Below are positions 1 through 7,788 of a stretch of 46,573 nucleotides of DNA, piece after piece. The stretch comes from Modestobacter excelsi (GTDB lineage Bacteria > Actinomycetota > Actinomycetes > Mycobacteriales > Geodermatophilaceae): NCBI RefSeq assembly GCF_005930495.1, contig NZ_SJEX01000037.1, forward strand, positions 1 through 46,573, in the 5' to 3' direction. The notes below the pieces were generated by a model that worked only from the letters and a program-made list of their open reading frames with translations, had not been told where the DNA came from and ran no database searches. Each line of letters begins with the position of its first letter. Positions within the stretch are counted from its first letter, which is position 1. A program made the position numbers and the translations under genes.

Positions 1-138
1 GTGGTGGGCGGCGCCGGGGAGGTGCTCGGGCTCGACCGCAGCCTGCTGGTGCTCGCCGTGCTACCGCTGCTCGGTGCGCTCGGCCTGGTCCGCAGCATCC
101 GGGCGGACCGGCGCGACCCGGGAACTCGCACCCCTTAG
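1..138 (+). CDS. C-terminal end of a probable membrane transporter (partial)
   Basis: Frame 1 is open from the window edge to a TAG at 136-138 and gives 45 residues. They contain a hydrophobic stretch (about residues 15-30, rich in Leu, Val and Ala) followed by a basic, charged tail ending in RTP. A last membrane helix followed by a short Arg-rich cytosolic tail is typical of the end of MFS-type or other polytopic transporters. Too little is present to name a family. The next gene has its own promoter-like hexamer about 35 bp later, so this is probably the end of a separate transcription unit. Confidence 0.5.
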   Translation: MVGGAGEVLGLDRSLLVLAVLPLLGALGLVRSIRADRRDPGTRTP

Positions 139-173
139 TGGTGCTCACCATCCGGGGCGCTCCCGGGCTGGGC

Positions 174-179
174 TAGCGT
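174..179 (+). promoter_or_regulatory. -10 element for a leaderless S9 peptidase transcript
   Basis: TAGCGT fits TANNNT and ends 7 nt before the ATG at 187. No Shine-Dalgarno sequence precedes the ATG. In actinobacteria this spacing places the transcription start on or next to the start codon. Confidence 0.5.
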
Positions 180-186
180 GCGGTGC

Positions 187-2244
187 ATGCGGCCGACCGA
201 CCTGTCCCTGCTGCGCGTCCCGGGTGTGCCGACGGTGTCCCCGGACGGGACGACCGCCGTCGTCTCCGTCACCCGTCTGGACCTCGACGCCGACGAGTAC
301 CGCAGCCAGCTGTGGACCGTGCCGACGGACGGATCGGCGCAGGCCCGCCCGCTCACCCACGGGCACCGCGACACCGAGCCGGTGTTCTCCCCGGACGGCC
401 GCTGGCTGGCCTACCTCTCGGCCGAGCCGAAGGGCAAGCCGCAGCTGCACGTGCTGGCGACGGACGGGGGAGTGGCGCGCGCGCTCACCGAGCACCACCT
501 CGGCGCCGGGGCACCGGTCTGGTCGCCGGACTCCCGCCGGCTGGCCTACACCGCGCGGGTGCCCGAGGCCGGCCGCTACGGCACCGACGAGGAGGTGCCG
601 CCGGCGGCCGAGGCGCCGCGGCTGATCACCACGCTGGAGTACCGCGCCGACGGGGTCGGCTTCACCAACGACCGGCGCAGCCACGTCTTCGTGGTGGACC
701 TGCCCGCCGAGACCGAGGACGACGGCGTCGCACCGCCCCCGCCGTTCCAGGTCACCGGCGGGGACGTCGACGACACCGACGTCGCCTGGAGCCCGGACGG
801 CGCCGAGCTGGCCTTCGTCTCCGCCCGGCACGAGGGCGCGGACACCGACCGGGTCACCGACGTCCACACCGTGCGCCCGGACGGCACCGGGCTGCGGAAG
901 GTGACCGAGTCCCGGTCCGCGGTCGCCCACCCGGCCTACGACCCCGAGGACCCCGCCGGCAGCACCATCTACCTCACCGCGCAGCCCGACCTCGGTCCGC
1001 TGGGCCGCGACTTCGTCGGCCGGAACTCCACGCTGTGCCGGGTGCCCGCCGCCGGCGGTCCGGTGGAACCGCTGCTCGACCCCGAGGAGCACGACCGGGG
1101 TGACGAGACCCCGGCGACGGTGGTCGCCGGCGGGGCGGCGTTCATCGGCATCCAGCGCCGCGGCGCGGTCGAGCTGCTGCGCGTGCCGCTGTCCGGCGGG
1201 GCTCCCGAGCCGCTCGTCGACGGGCACTACACGGTGCGCGGGATCGGGGTGGGCGGCGGCGTCGTCGTGGCCACCGTCGCGCACGACCGGTCCGCCGGCG
1301 AGCTGATCGCGGTCACCCCGGGCCGGCGCCGGCTCATCACCGGGTTCGGTGCTCCGCTGCAGGCCACCGGCCGGCTGCACCGGATGCGGGAGACGACGGC
1401 GACCGCACCCGACGGCTACCCGGTGCACGGCTGGGTCACCACCCCGCCCGGCCCGGGGCCGCACCCGGTCCTGCTCACCGTGCACGGCGGCCCGTTCGCC
1501 CAGTACGGCTGGACGCTGTTCGACGAGACGCAGGCCTACGTCGAGGCCGGCTACGCGGTGGTCCAGTGCAACCCGCGGGGCTCCTCCGGTTACGGCCAGG
1601 CGCACGGGCGGGTCGTCAAGGAGCACATGGGCGAGCGGGACGCGGACGACGTCCTCGCGTTCCTGGACGCCGCGCTCGAGGACCCGACCCTGGACTCCTC
1701 GCGGGTCGGCATCATGGGCGGCTCCTACGGGGGGTTCATGACGACGCTGCTGCTCGGCCGGACCGACCGGTTCGTCGCCGGCATCAGCGAGCGGGCCTTC
1801 AACGACCCGGTCAGCTTCGTCGGCTCCTCCGACATCGGGTTCTTCTTCCCCGACGAGTACGTGGGCACCGACCCCGAGCGGATCGCCGCCCAGTCGCCGA
1901 TGGCGCACGCGCACCGGATCACGACGCCGACGATGGTCATCCACTCCGAGGAGGACTGGCGCTGCCCGCTGGAGCAGGGCACCCGGCTGTACGTCGAGCT
2001 CAAGCGCCGCGGCGTCCCGACCGAGCTGCTGCTGTTCCCGGGCGAGGGGCACGAGCTGTCCCGGTCCGGCCGGCCGAAGCACCGGCAGGCCCGGCTGGAG
2101 CACGTGCTGCGTTGGTGGGGGCGGTGGTTGCCGACGTCGCGGAACAGCTCGGCGGTGGGCGCCCTCCCGGCCGGGTCGGCCGCGTCGAACGGTCGTGCCC
2201 CGCACGCCGAGCCGCTGACGGTCGAGGCGACGCGGGTGCGGTGA
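187..2244 (+). CDS. S9 family prolyl oligopeptidase-type serine peptidase
   Basis: A 685-aa cytosolic protein (no signal peptide) with an N-terminal beta-propeller of repeated 'SPDG'-type blades (residues about 5-390) and a C-terminal alpha/beta-hydrolase domain. The nucleophile is Ser513 in GGSYGG, with Asp590 in EEDWRCP and His622 in GEGHELS, so the catalytic triad is complete. The family (acylaminoacyl-peptidase/DPP-like) cleaves short peptides or removes N-acylated residues; the exact substrate cannot be told from sequence. I chose ATG 187 over GTG 178 because of the -10-like hexamer 7 nt upstream; GTG 178 would overlap that hexamer. After the hydrolase fold there is a 38-residue Ala/Ser/Pro/Arg tail with no recognisable domain. 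Confidence 0.93.
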   Translation: MRPTDLSLLRVPGVPTVSPDGTTAVVSVTRLDLDADEYRSQLWTVPTDGSAQARPLTHGHRDTEPVFSPDGRWLAYLSAEPKGKPQLHVLATDGGVARALTEHHLGAGAPVWSPDSRRLAYTARVPEAGRYGTDEEVPPAAEAPRLITTLEYRADGVGFTNDRRSHVFVVDLPAETEDDGVAPPPPFQVTGGDVDDTDVAWSPDGAELAFVSARHEGADTDRVTDVHTVRPDGTGLRKVTESRSAVAHPAYDPEDPAGSTIYLTAQPDLGPLGRDFVGRNSTLCRVPAAGGPVEPLLDPEEHDRGDETPATVVAGGAAFIGIQRRGAVELLRVPLSGGAPEPLVDGHYTVRGIGVGGGVVVATVAHDRSAGELIAVTPGRRRLITGFGAPLQATGRLHRMRETTATAPDGYPVHGWVTTPPGPGPHPVLLTVHGGPFAQYGWTLFDETQAYVEAGYAVVQCNPRGSSGYGQAHGRVVKEHMGERDADDVLAFLDAALEDPTLDSSRVGIMGGSYGGFMTTLLLGRTDRFVAGISERAFNDPVSFVGSSDIGFFFPDEYVGTDPERIAAQSPMAHAHRITTPTMVIHSEEDWRCPLEQGTRLYVELKRRGVPTELLLFPGEGHELSRSGRPKHRQARLEHVLRWWGRWLPTSRNSSAVGALPAGSAASNGRAPHAEPLTVEATRVR

Positions 2245-2339
2245 CCTCGCTCCCGCTGCTCGCCGCGCCGGAGCTCGCCGCCACCGCCCTGCGGACGGTG
2301 CGCGCCCATGCGCTGCTGTACCTGGACGAGCAGCACTGA
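2241..2339 (+). CDS. Possible 32-aa ORF coupled to the S9 peptidase
   Basis: A GTG at 2241 overlaps the TGA of the peptidase (GTGA) and opens a 32-codon frame ending at 2339. The translation is Leu/Ala-rich with one weak hydrophobic stretch and matches nothing I recognise. The 4-nt overlap is a classic coupling arrangement, but no independent ribosome-binding site or promoter is visible. It could be a real small protein, the old C-terminus of the peptidase after a frameshift, or chance. Confidence 0.22.
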   Translation: MTSLPLLAAPELAATALRTVRAHALLYLDEQH

Positions 2340-2357
2340 CTGGGGCAGGGTCGGGGC

Positions 2358-3572
2358 GTGGTCGAGCGCCGGGTCCCTCGCTGGTCGGAGTTCTCCGAGC
2401 TGGTCCGGCCCCGCCGGCTGCCGGGCGACGCCACCGACCGCCGGCTGGCCCGGGCGGCCACGATCGATGACCTGCGCGAGCTGGCCCGCCGGACGGTGCC
2501 GCGCGCGGTCTTCGACTACACCGACGGCGCCGCCGGCGCGGAGATCTCGCTGCGGCGCTCGCGCGAGGCCTTCGAGCGGGTCGAGTTCTGCCCGCGGGTG
2601 CTGCGCGACGTGAGCGTGGTGGACCCCTCGACGACGCTGCTCGGCGCCCCGTCGGCCCTGCCGCTGGCCTTCGCGCCGACCGGCTTCACCCGGCTGATGA
2701 ACAGCGAGGGCGAGTCCGCCGTGGGCCGGGTGGCCGAGCGGGTCGGCGTCCCCTACGCCCTGTCGACCATGGGGACGACGTCGGTCGAGGCGCTGGCCGC
2801 CGCGGCGCCGGCGGCCCGGAAGTGGTTCCAGCTGTACCTGTGGCGGGACCGGGACGCCAGTGCGGCGCTGGTCGAGCGGGCCCGGGCGGCCGGCTACGAG
2901 GCGCTGGTGCTGACCGTCGACACCCCGGTCGCCGGGCCCCGGCTGCGCGACGTGCGCAACGGCTTCTCGATCCCGCCGGCGCTGACCCTGCGCACCATGG
3001 CGAACGCCGCCGTCCACCCGCGCTGGTGGGTCGACCTGCTCACCACCCCGCCGCTGGAGTTCGCCTCGCTGCGCTCGTGGGGCGGCACCGTCGCCGACCT
3101 GGCCGACCGCGTCTTCGAGCCGGCGGCGACGCTGGCCGACGTGGAGCGGCTGCGCGCGTCGTGGCCGGGTGCGCTGGTGGTCAAGGGCGTGCAGGGGGTG
3201 GACGACGCGCGGGCGGTCGTGGACGCGGGAGCCGACGCCGTGGTCGTCAGCAACCACGGTGGCCGGCAGCTGGACCGCTCACCCACACCGCTGGAGCAGC
3301 TGCCCGCCATCGCGCGGGCCGTCGGGGACCGGGCGGAGGTCTACGTGGACGGGGGCGTCCTCGACGGCGCCGACGTGGTCGCCGCGGTCGCCCTCGGGGC
3401 GCGGGCCTGCCTGGTCGGCCGGGCCTACCTGTACGGCCTCATGGCCGGCGGTGAGCGCGGGGTGCAGCGGGCGGCCGACATCCTGACCAGGGAGATCACC
3501 CGCACGATGCAGCTGCTGGGGGTCACGAGCGTCGCCGAGCTGACCCCGGAGCGCGCCCGGCTGCGTCCCTGA
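2358..3572 (+). CDS. lldD: FMN-dependent alpha-hydroxy-acid dehydrogenase/oxidase, LldD-like
   Basis: A 404-aa single-domain TIM-barrel protein of the FMN-dependent alpha-hydroxy-acid oxidase family. The active-site block SNHGGRQLD places the catalytic base at His300 with the conserved Arg three residues later. LTVDTPV, KWFQLY and RDVRNG match family positions, and the whole sequence resembles mycobacterial LldD2. The family oxidises L-lactate or related 2-hydroxy acids to 2-oxo acids, passing electrons to quinone (dehydrogenases) or O2 (oxidases). L-lactate is the likeliest substrate, by inference. The GTG start at 2358 follows a CAGGGT hexamer (2346-2351) by 6 nt, suggesting a leaderless mRNA. 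No permease or partner subunit lies alongside, so it appears monocistronic. Confidence 0.88.
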   Translation: MVERRVPRWSEFSELVRPRRLPGDATDRRLARAATIDDLRELARRTVPRAVFDYTDGAAGAEISLRRSREAFERVEFCPRVLRDVSVVDPSTTLLGAPSALPLAFAPTGFTRLMNSEGESAVGRVAERVGVPYALSTMGTTSVEALAAAAPAARKWFQLYLWRDRDASAALVERARAAGYEALVLTVDTPVAGPRLRDVRNGFSIPPALTLRTMANAAVHPRWWVDLLTTPPLEFASLRSWGGTVADLADRVFEPAATLADVERLRASWPGALVVKGVQGVDDARAVVDAGADAVVVSNHGGRQLDRSPTPLEQLPAIARAVGDRAEVYVDGGVLDGADVVAAVALGARACLVGRAYLYGLMAGGERGVQRAADILTREITRTMQLLGVTSVAELTPERARLRP

Positions 3573-3592
3573 CCTGGGCTTGCTTCCCGTCC

Positions 3593-3598
3593 TAGGGT
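3593..3598 (+). promoter_or_regulatory. -10 element for the acetamidase gene
   Basis: TAGGGT lies 5 nt before ATG 3604 with no Shine-Dalgarno sequence in between, the leaderless pattern. It rules against the upstream TTG at 3580, which would lie before the promoter. Confidence 0.5.
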
Positions 3599-3603
3599 GC
3601 GTC

Positions 3604-4605
3604 ATGGACGTCGTCGAGGTCACCCCGTCTCCTCAGCAGTACGCGTTCACCTTCGGCGGCATCGCACCGCTGATGCGCGTCCGACCGGGGACGGCGCTGC
3701 GGTTGTGGTCCGACGACGCGTTCGGCGGCGCGCTGCGCTCGGTGGCGGACCTGTCCAGCGAGAAGGTCGACCTGCGCTTCGTCAACCCGCAGACCGGCCC
3801 CTTCTACGTCGAGGGCGCCGAGCCCGGCGACACGCTGGCCCTGCACCTCGTGTCGCTCGAGCCCGCCCGGGACTGGGGCGCGTCGGCCGCCATCCCGTTC
3901 TTCGGCGGGCTCACCAGCACCGACCGGGTGGCCACCCTCCAGGACCCGCTGCCGGACACGACCTGGATCTACGAGCTGGACCGTGCCCGCAACACGGTCA
4001 CCTTCGTGGCCGGCTCCAGCGACTTCTCGGTGGACCTGCCGGTCGAGCCGATGCTCGGCACGGTGGGCGTCGCGCCGCCCGGGGGAGAGGCGCGCAGCTC
4101 GCTGGTGCCCGAGCGCTTCGGCGGCAACATGGACACCCCGCAGATGCGGGCCGGGACCACCTGCTTTCTCGCGGTCAACGTCGAGGGCGCGCTGTTCTCC
4201 GTCGGGGACGGGCACTACCGCCAGGGCGAGGGGGAGGCCTGCGGCACCGCCGTGGAGGGCGCCATGACGACGACCCTGATCGTCGACCTGGTCAAGGGCG
4301 GGGCGCCCGCCTGGCCGCGGCTCGAGGACGACACCTCCTGGATGACCGTCGGCTCCTCGCGCCCGCTGGAGGACGCCTGGCGGATCGGCCAGGTCGAGCT
4401 CGTGCGCTGGTTCGGCGAGCTGTACGGCCTGGCCCCGATGGACGCCTACCAGCTGCTCTCGCAGATCACCGAGGCCCCGATCGCCAACGTCGTCGACGCG
4501 AACTACAGCGCCGTCGTCAAGGCGCGCAAGTCCCTGCTGCCCCGGGCCGCGGCGTACGGCGGCCTGCACGACGACCTGCGCGCCCGCGCGGCGACCCTCC
4601 GCTAG
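3604..4605 (+). CDS. Acetamidase/formamidase family protein
   Basis: A 333-aa protein of the acetamidase/formamidase (FmdA/AmdA) family, zinc- or metal-dependent enzymes that hydrolyse formamide or short amides to ammonia and the acid. Family-like blocks are the FxxGPFYVEGAEPGD region near residues 62-75, the NMDTPQM stretch about residue 176, and GDGHYRQGEGEACGTAVEGAM near residue 200. It has no signal peptide and is probably cytosolic. Its stop is 12 nt before the SDR gene, so the two may be co-transcribed. Substrate choice (formamide, acetamide or another amide) cannot be decided here. Confidence 0.85.
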   Translation: MDVVEVTPSPQQYAFTFGGIAPLMRVRPGTALRLWSDDAFGGALRSVADLSSEKVDLRFVNPQTGPFYVEGAEPGDTLALHLVSLEPARDWGASAAIPFFGGLTSTDRVATLQDPLPDTTWIYELDRARNTVTFVAGSSDFSVDLPVEPMLGTVGVAPPGGEARSSLVPERFGGNMDTPQMRAGTTCFLAVNVEGALFSVGDGHYRQGEGEACGTAVEGAMTTTLIVDLVKGGAPAWPRLEDDTSWMTVGSSRPLEDAWRIGQVELVRWFGELYGLAPMDAYQLLSQITEAPIANVVDANYSAVVKARKSLLPRAAAYGGLHDDLRARAATLR

Positions 4606-4617
4606 ATCGGACCGACC

Positions 4618-5379
4618 ATGGACCTTCAGCTGACCGGCTCCCGCGTGCTCGTCACCGGTGGCACCCGCGGCATCGGGCGGGCGATCGTCGAGGCGTTCGC
4701 CGACGAGGGCGCCGCCGTCGAGTTCTGCGCCCGCGACGCCGGGGAGATCGAGGCGACCGAGAAGGCGCTGGCCGGCCGTGGCGCCGGCGTGCGCGGCGTG
4801 CAGCTCGACGTCCGCGACGGCGCGGCGCTGACCGCATGGGTGGCGGCAGCGGCCGGGCGGCTGGGCGGCCTCGACGCCGTCGTGGCGAACGTGAGCGCGC
4901 TGGCGACCGAGGACACCGAGGAGAACTGGCGCACCTGTTTCGAGGTGGACCTGATGCACACCGTGCGGCTGGCGACGGCGGCGGTGCCGCACCTGGAGGC
5001 CAGCGGCAACGGCTCCGTCGTGGCCGTCTCGAGCGTCTCGGGCCGGGAGTCGGACGTGGTGTCCGGCCCGTACGGGACGATGAAGACGGCGATCGTCGGC
5101 TACATCTCCGGGCTGGCGTTCCAGCTGGCCGGCCGGGGCGTGCGGGCCAACGTCGTCTCGCCGGGGAACACCTACTTCCAGGGCGGGTTCTGGCCCGCCG
5201 TGGAGCGGGCCGCCCCGGACGTCTTCGCCTCGGCGCTGGCGCTGAACCCCACCGGCCGGATGGGGACGCCGGAGGAGATGGCCAAGGCCGTGGTCTTCGT
5301 GTCCAGCCCGGTCTCGAGCTTCACCACGGGCACGAACCTCGTCGTCGACGGCGCGCTGACCCGCGGCATCCAGCTCTGA
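4618..5379 (+). CDS. SDR family NAD(P)-dependent oxidoreductase
   Basis: A 253-aa classical short-chain dehydrogenase. The cofactor loop TGGTRGIG is at residues 13-20; the catalytic Tyr152 and Lys156 sit in YGTMK with the preceding SSVSG serine. The usual NNAG motif is replaced by ANVSA, a tolerated variant. It resembles the FabG/3-oxoacyl reductase branch, but this is a very broad family and the substrate is unknown. The 12-nt gap after the acetamidase gene suggests one transcript. Confidence 0.88.
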   Translation: MDLQLTGSRVLVTGGTRGIGRAIVEAFADEGAAVEFCARDAGEIEATEKALAGRGAGVRGVQLDVRDGAALTAWVAAAAGRLGGLDAVVANVSALATEDTEENWRTCFEVDLMHTVRLATAAVPHLEASGNGSVVAVSSVSGRESDVVSGPYGTMKTAIVGYISGLAFQLAGRGVRANVVSPGNTYFQGGFWPAVERAAPDVFASALALNPTGRMGTPEEMAKAVVFVSSPVSSFTTGTNLVVDGALTRGIQL

Positions 5380-5437
5380 CCCCCCGGCCGGCGTGATCGC
5401 GGGGACGACGGGGTCGCGGGGAGCCCGCGGCGGGCCC

Positions 5438-5443
5438 TAGCGT
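5438..5443 (+). promoter_or_regulatory. -10 element for the 92-aa protein gene
   Basis: TAGCGT ends 6 nt before ATG 5450; no Shine-Dalgarno sequence is present. The arrangement matches the leaderless starts elsewhere in the window and supports this small gene being real. Confidence 0.5.
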
Positions 5444-5449
5444 GCACGG

Positions 5450-5728
5450 ATGGCGCTCATCTACCCCGTGCAGGCCGACGCTCCCGAGCCCGACGAGGAG
5501 AGCGAGCCCGACTTCGCCGAGCTCGCCGCCGACCTGTCCGACACCTGGCTGGTCGAGATCGCGGTCGGTGAGGACGGCGACGACGCCTGCTTCGGCCCGC
5601 TCACCGCACGGGCCGCCTGGGACCTGGCCGTCGACCTCGACGACCGGCGCCCCGAGTGGACGGTGTCGGTCGTGCCGCTGCACGTCGCCGGGACGGCGGA
5701 CGAGCTCGTCGAGCTGTTCGAGGACTGA
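5450..5728 (+). CDS. Small acidic protein of unknown function
   Basis: A 92-aa, strongly acidic protein (many Asp/Glu in residues 10-30 and at the C-terminus, ending LFED) without membrane segments or signal peptide. The middle reads as a small alpha/beta domain (TWLVEIAVG, then WTVSVVPLHV). I do not recognise the family. Its start is supported by the -10-like hexamer at 5438-5443 and by actinobacterial codon usage. A minus-strand frame runs antisense through almost all of it, but the antisense translation is Ser-rich low complexity, so this plus-strand gene is the better call. Confidence 0.65.
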   Translation: MALIYPVQADAPEPDEESEPDFAELAADLSDTWLVEIAVGEDGDDACFGPLTARAAWDLAVDLDDRRPEWTVSVVPLHVAGTADELVELFED

Positions 5729-6162
5729 CGCCGCCGACGGCGCAGGGCCGCGGCACCGACGAGGACCAGCGCGCCGGCCAGCGCCGCCTCGACGGCGCGC
5801 GCCCGGCCACTGGCGCGGACGATGCCGAGCGCGTCGGGCCGTGCCCGGCGGGTGCCCAGCAGCAGGCCGCCGAGGGCGGAGTCCACGCCGGCGCCGACGG
5901 TGACGACGTCCTGGGCCGGGGAGCGCAGCCGGGCGGTGAGCCCGGCGCCGGCCAGCGCGTCGGCCAGGTCGCCGACGTCCGCCCTCCCCGGCCGGATGCC
6001 GGTCCGCGCGGTGGCCGCCTCGCGGAGGGCGAGCGCGAGGCCGCGGACGTCATCGGCGACCACGTCCAGGTCACCGCCCTGGGCGGTGACCCGCACGGGC
6101 GCGCCGTCGACCTCCAGGGACAGGTCGGCGGTCACGTCGAGGCGGGTCACCTCCGCGGTCAT
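5461..6162 (-). CDS. Unknown protein with a C-terminal membrane anchor; 3' end uncertain
   Basis: The ATG at 6162 overlaps the stop of the preceding minus-strand gene (ATGA), a strong sign of translational coupling. Residues 1-120 look like a globular domain. A hydrophobic segment at about residues 123-140 is followed by five arginines (141-145), the layout of a C-tail-anchored cytosolic protein. Beyond residue 146 the frame enters the antisense of the 92-aa plus-strand gene and stays open to 5461, where the translation becomes Ser/Thr-rich and non-protein-like. Either the true product ends near residue 146 and the stop has been lost, or the two genes overlap by almost 270 bp. I do not recognise the family. 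Confidence 0.5.
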   Translation of the reverse strand: MTAEVTRLDVTADLSLEVDGAPVRVTAQGGDLDVVADDVRGLALALREAATARTGIRPGRADVGDLADALAGAGLTARLRSPAQDVVTVGAGVDSALGGLLLGTRRARPDALGIVRASGRARAVEAALAGALVLVGAAALRRRRRQSSNSSTSSSAVPATCSGTTDTVHSGRRSSRSTARSQAARAVSGPKQASSPSSPTAISTSQVSDRSAASSAKSGSLSSSGSGASACTG

Positions 6163-6467
6163 CCCTGGGTGGCGTTCTCGGCGGTGGTGATCCGCAGCGT
6201 GCCGTTGAGCCGCCAGGTCGCGCGCGGGGCGTCCGCACCGGTCTCCCGCGGCACCGCGACCACCATGTCGACGAACTCGTAGTTGATCGCCGCGCCCTTG
6301 CCGGTCAGGTAGGACCACATCTCCTTGCCGAGGTCGGCGAAGCTCGTGGTGTCGTGGGACGTGATGTCCCGGCTACCGGTGGCGGCGTCGTTGCTCGTCA
6401 TGGAATGGGCTCTCCTCGGGTCGGTCGGGGTCCCGGCCGGCGGGCCGGGACGGACGCCGTGCGACAT
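6159..6467 (-). CDS. Small soluble protein of unknown function, first gene of a coupled pair
   Basis: The conserved-looking core (LGKEMWSYLTGKGAAINYEF) and a beta-rich second half carry no membrane segment. Two starts are possible. ATG 6467 has an ideal AGGAGG 6 nt upstream and gives 102 aa with a Pro/Gly-rich N-terminus. ATG 6401 has an AGGAGA at a looser spacing and gives 80 aa. I give the longer form because of its ribosome-binding site, but the Pro/Gly-rich extension makes the shorter form quite possible. The TGA overlaps the ATG of the membrane-anchored partner, so the two are probably made together. Function unknown. Confidence 0.55.
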   Translation of the reverse strand: MSHGVRPGPPAGTPTDPRRAHSMTSNDAATGSRDITSHDTTSFADLGKEMWSYLTGKGAAINYEFVDMVVAVPRETGADAPRATWRLNGTLRITTAENATQG

Positions 6468-6591
6468 CGGTCGCCTCCTACCCGGCGGTGCGCAATCGAA
6501 CCGGCCACCGCCGCACCCCGCGACGGGCGGGCCGCCCGGGTGACCGAACGCGGGGCTTGTCGCGACATCGCGTCGCCCGGCACCATGGGTC

Positions 6592-7059
6592 ATGAGCACC
6601 CCGTTCGTGGTCCCGCCCGGCGAGGGTCGACTGCTCGACCTGGGCACCTTCGAAGCGGAGGTCATCGCCGAGGGCGCTCGGACCGAGGAGTCGTTCTCCC
6701 TCATCCACACGCGACGGGAGCCTCCGGGTTTCGGCCCGCCCCTCCACCGCCACCAGGACGCCGCTGAGGCCTTCTACGTCCTGGAGGGCACCTACCTCGT
6801 GTACACGGACGACCGGCAGGACCTGTGCCCTCCGGGGAGCTTCGTCTACGTCCCGCGGAGGGTCCCGCACACCTTCACGGTGGTGTCCGAAGGAGCCGGA
6901 CGGAAGCTCAACCTGTTCGCACCGGCGGCCATGGTGGGCTTCTTCGAGGAGCTGTCACGCGCCCAGGCGCACGGCGAGGCGACGCCCGACCTCCTCGACC
7001 GGATCGCCGGGGCGCACGACATGGAGGTCCTGGGCCCGGTGCCGGACTCGTACCTCTGA
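6592..7059 (+). CDS. Cupin domain protein
   Basis: A 155-aa single-domain cupin. Motif 1 supplies His52, His54 and Glu59 (HRHQDAAE) and motif 2 supplies His93 (PGSFVYVPRRVPH), a full metal-binding set. Such small cupins include dioxygenases, isomerases and sensors; none can be picked from sequence alone. The ATG lies 5 nt after CACCAT (6581-6586), which has a TTGTCG 17 nt further upstream, so a leaderless promoter is plausible. It is divergent from the unknown minus-strand pair and converges on the MBL hydrolase with only 16 bp between their stops. Confidence 0.82.
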   Translation: MSTPFVVPPGEGRLLDLGTFEAEVIAEGARTEESFSLIHTRREPPGFGPPLHRHQDAAEAFYVLEGTYLVYTDDRQDLCPPGSFVYVPRRVPHTFTVVSEGAGRKLNLFAPAAMVGFFEELSRAQAHGEATPDLLDRIAGAHDMEVLGPVPDSYL

Positions 7060-7075
7060 CGGCCCGAGGGGCGGT

Positions 7076-7741
7076 CTACCAGCCGCGTGCCCGCCACTCG
7101 GGGACGTGCGGGCGCTCCGCGCCGAGGGTCGAGTCCTTGCCGTGCCCGGGGTAGAACCACGTCCCGTCGTCCAACGTCCCGAAGACCCGTTCCTCCAGGT
7201 CGTCCATGAGGGACGCGAAGTCCGCCGGGCTCGTCGTCCTCCCCGGACCGCCCGGGAAGAGGCTGTCCCCGGTGAACACGTGCGTCCCGGCGCCTCCAGG
7301 GCCGCGCCAGACCAGTGCGATGCTGCCGGGCGTGTGCCCGCGCAGGTGCACCACCTCGAGCACCTGGTCACCGACGGCGACCGTGTCGCCGTGCTCGACC
7401 GGGCGGGTGACCGGGACCGGCAGGTCGGCCGCGTCGGCCGGGTGCGCGACGGTCTGCGCGCCGGTCGCCTCGACCACCTGGGGCAGCGCCCGGTGGTGGT
7501 CCCAGTGCCCGTGCGTGGTGACCACCGTGCGCACGTCGGCACCGGCGACGAGCTCCAGGAGCGCCGCCGGCTCGGCCGCGGCGTCGATGAGCAACGCCTC
7601 GCCGGTGGCGGGGGAGGTGAGCAGGTAGGCGTTGTTCGCCATCTCGCTCACGGCCAGCTTGGCGATGGTCAGCCCGGGGAGCTCCCGGACGTCGGCCGGC
7701 CCACCGACCTGCACGTCCCCGGTGTACGACTGCCCGCTCAT
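7076..7741 (-). CDS. MBL-fold metallo-hydrolase, glyoxalase II-like
   Basis: A 221-aa metallo-beta-lactamase-fold protein. Metal ligands are His77, His79, Asp81 and His82 (THGHWDHH), His136 (GHTPGS), Asp159 (TGDSLF) and His200 (PGHG), the full binuclear set. The order and spacing fit hydroxyacylglutathione hydrolase-like enzymes. Actinobacteria lack glutathione, so a mycothiol thioester or another thioester/lactone is a likelier substrate (inference). The start codon is separated from the divergent amidase start by 47 bp, so both promoters must fit in that gap. An AGCG/GGAG stretch 8 nt before the ATG is a modest ribosome-binding site. Confidence 0.88.
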   Translation of the reverse strand: MSGQSYTGDVQVGGPADVRELPGLTIAKLAVSEMANNAYLLTSPATGEALLIDAAAEPAALLELVAGADVRTVVTTHGHWDHHRALPQVVEATGAQTVAHPADAADLPVPVTRPVEHGDTVAVGDQVLEVVHLRGHTPGSIALVWRGPGGAGTHVFTGDSLFPGGPGRTTSPADFASLMDDLEERVFGTLDDGTWFYPGHGKDSTLGAERPHVPEWRARGW

Positions 7742-7775
7742 CGCGCTCCGATCTGAGACTGTCGGTGACCCCGGT

Positions 7776-7781
7776 TAGGTT
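7776..7781 (+). promoter_or_regulatory. -10 element for the amidase gene
   Basis: TAGGTT ends 7 nt before ATG 7789. This favours ATG 7789 over the GTG at 7765, which lies upstream of the hexamer. Confidence 0.5.
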
Positions 7782-7788
7782 CGACCGC

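Noticed and set aside
3580-3603. Upstream TTG start for the acetamidase
   Set aside because: It would place the start before the TAGGGT promoter hexamer and adds eight residues with no family support.
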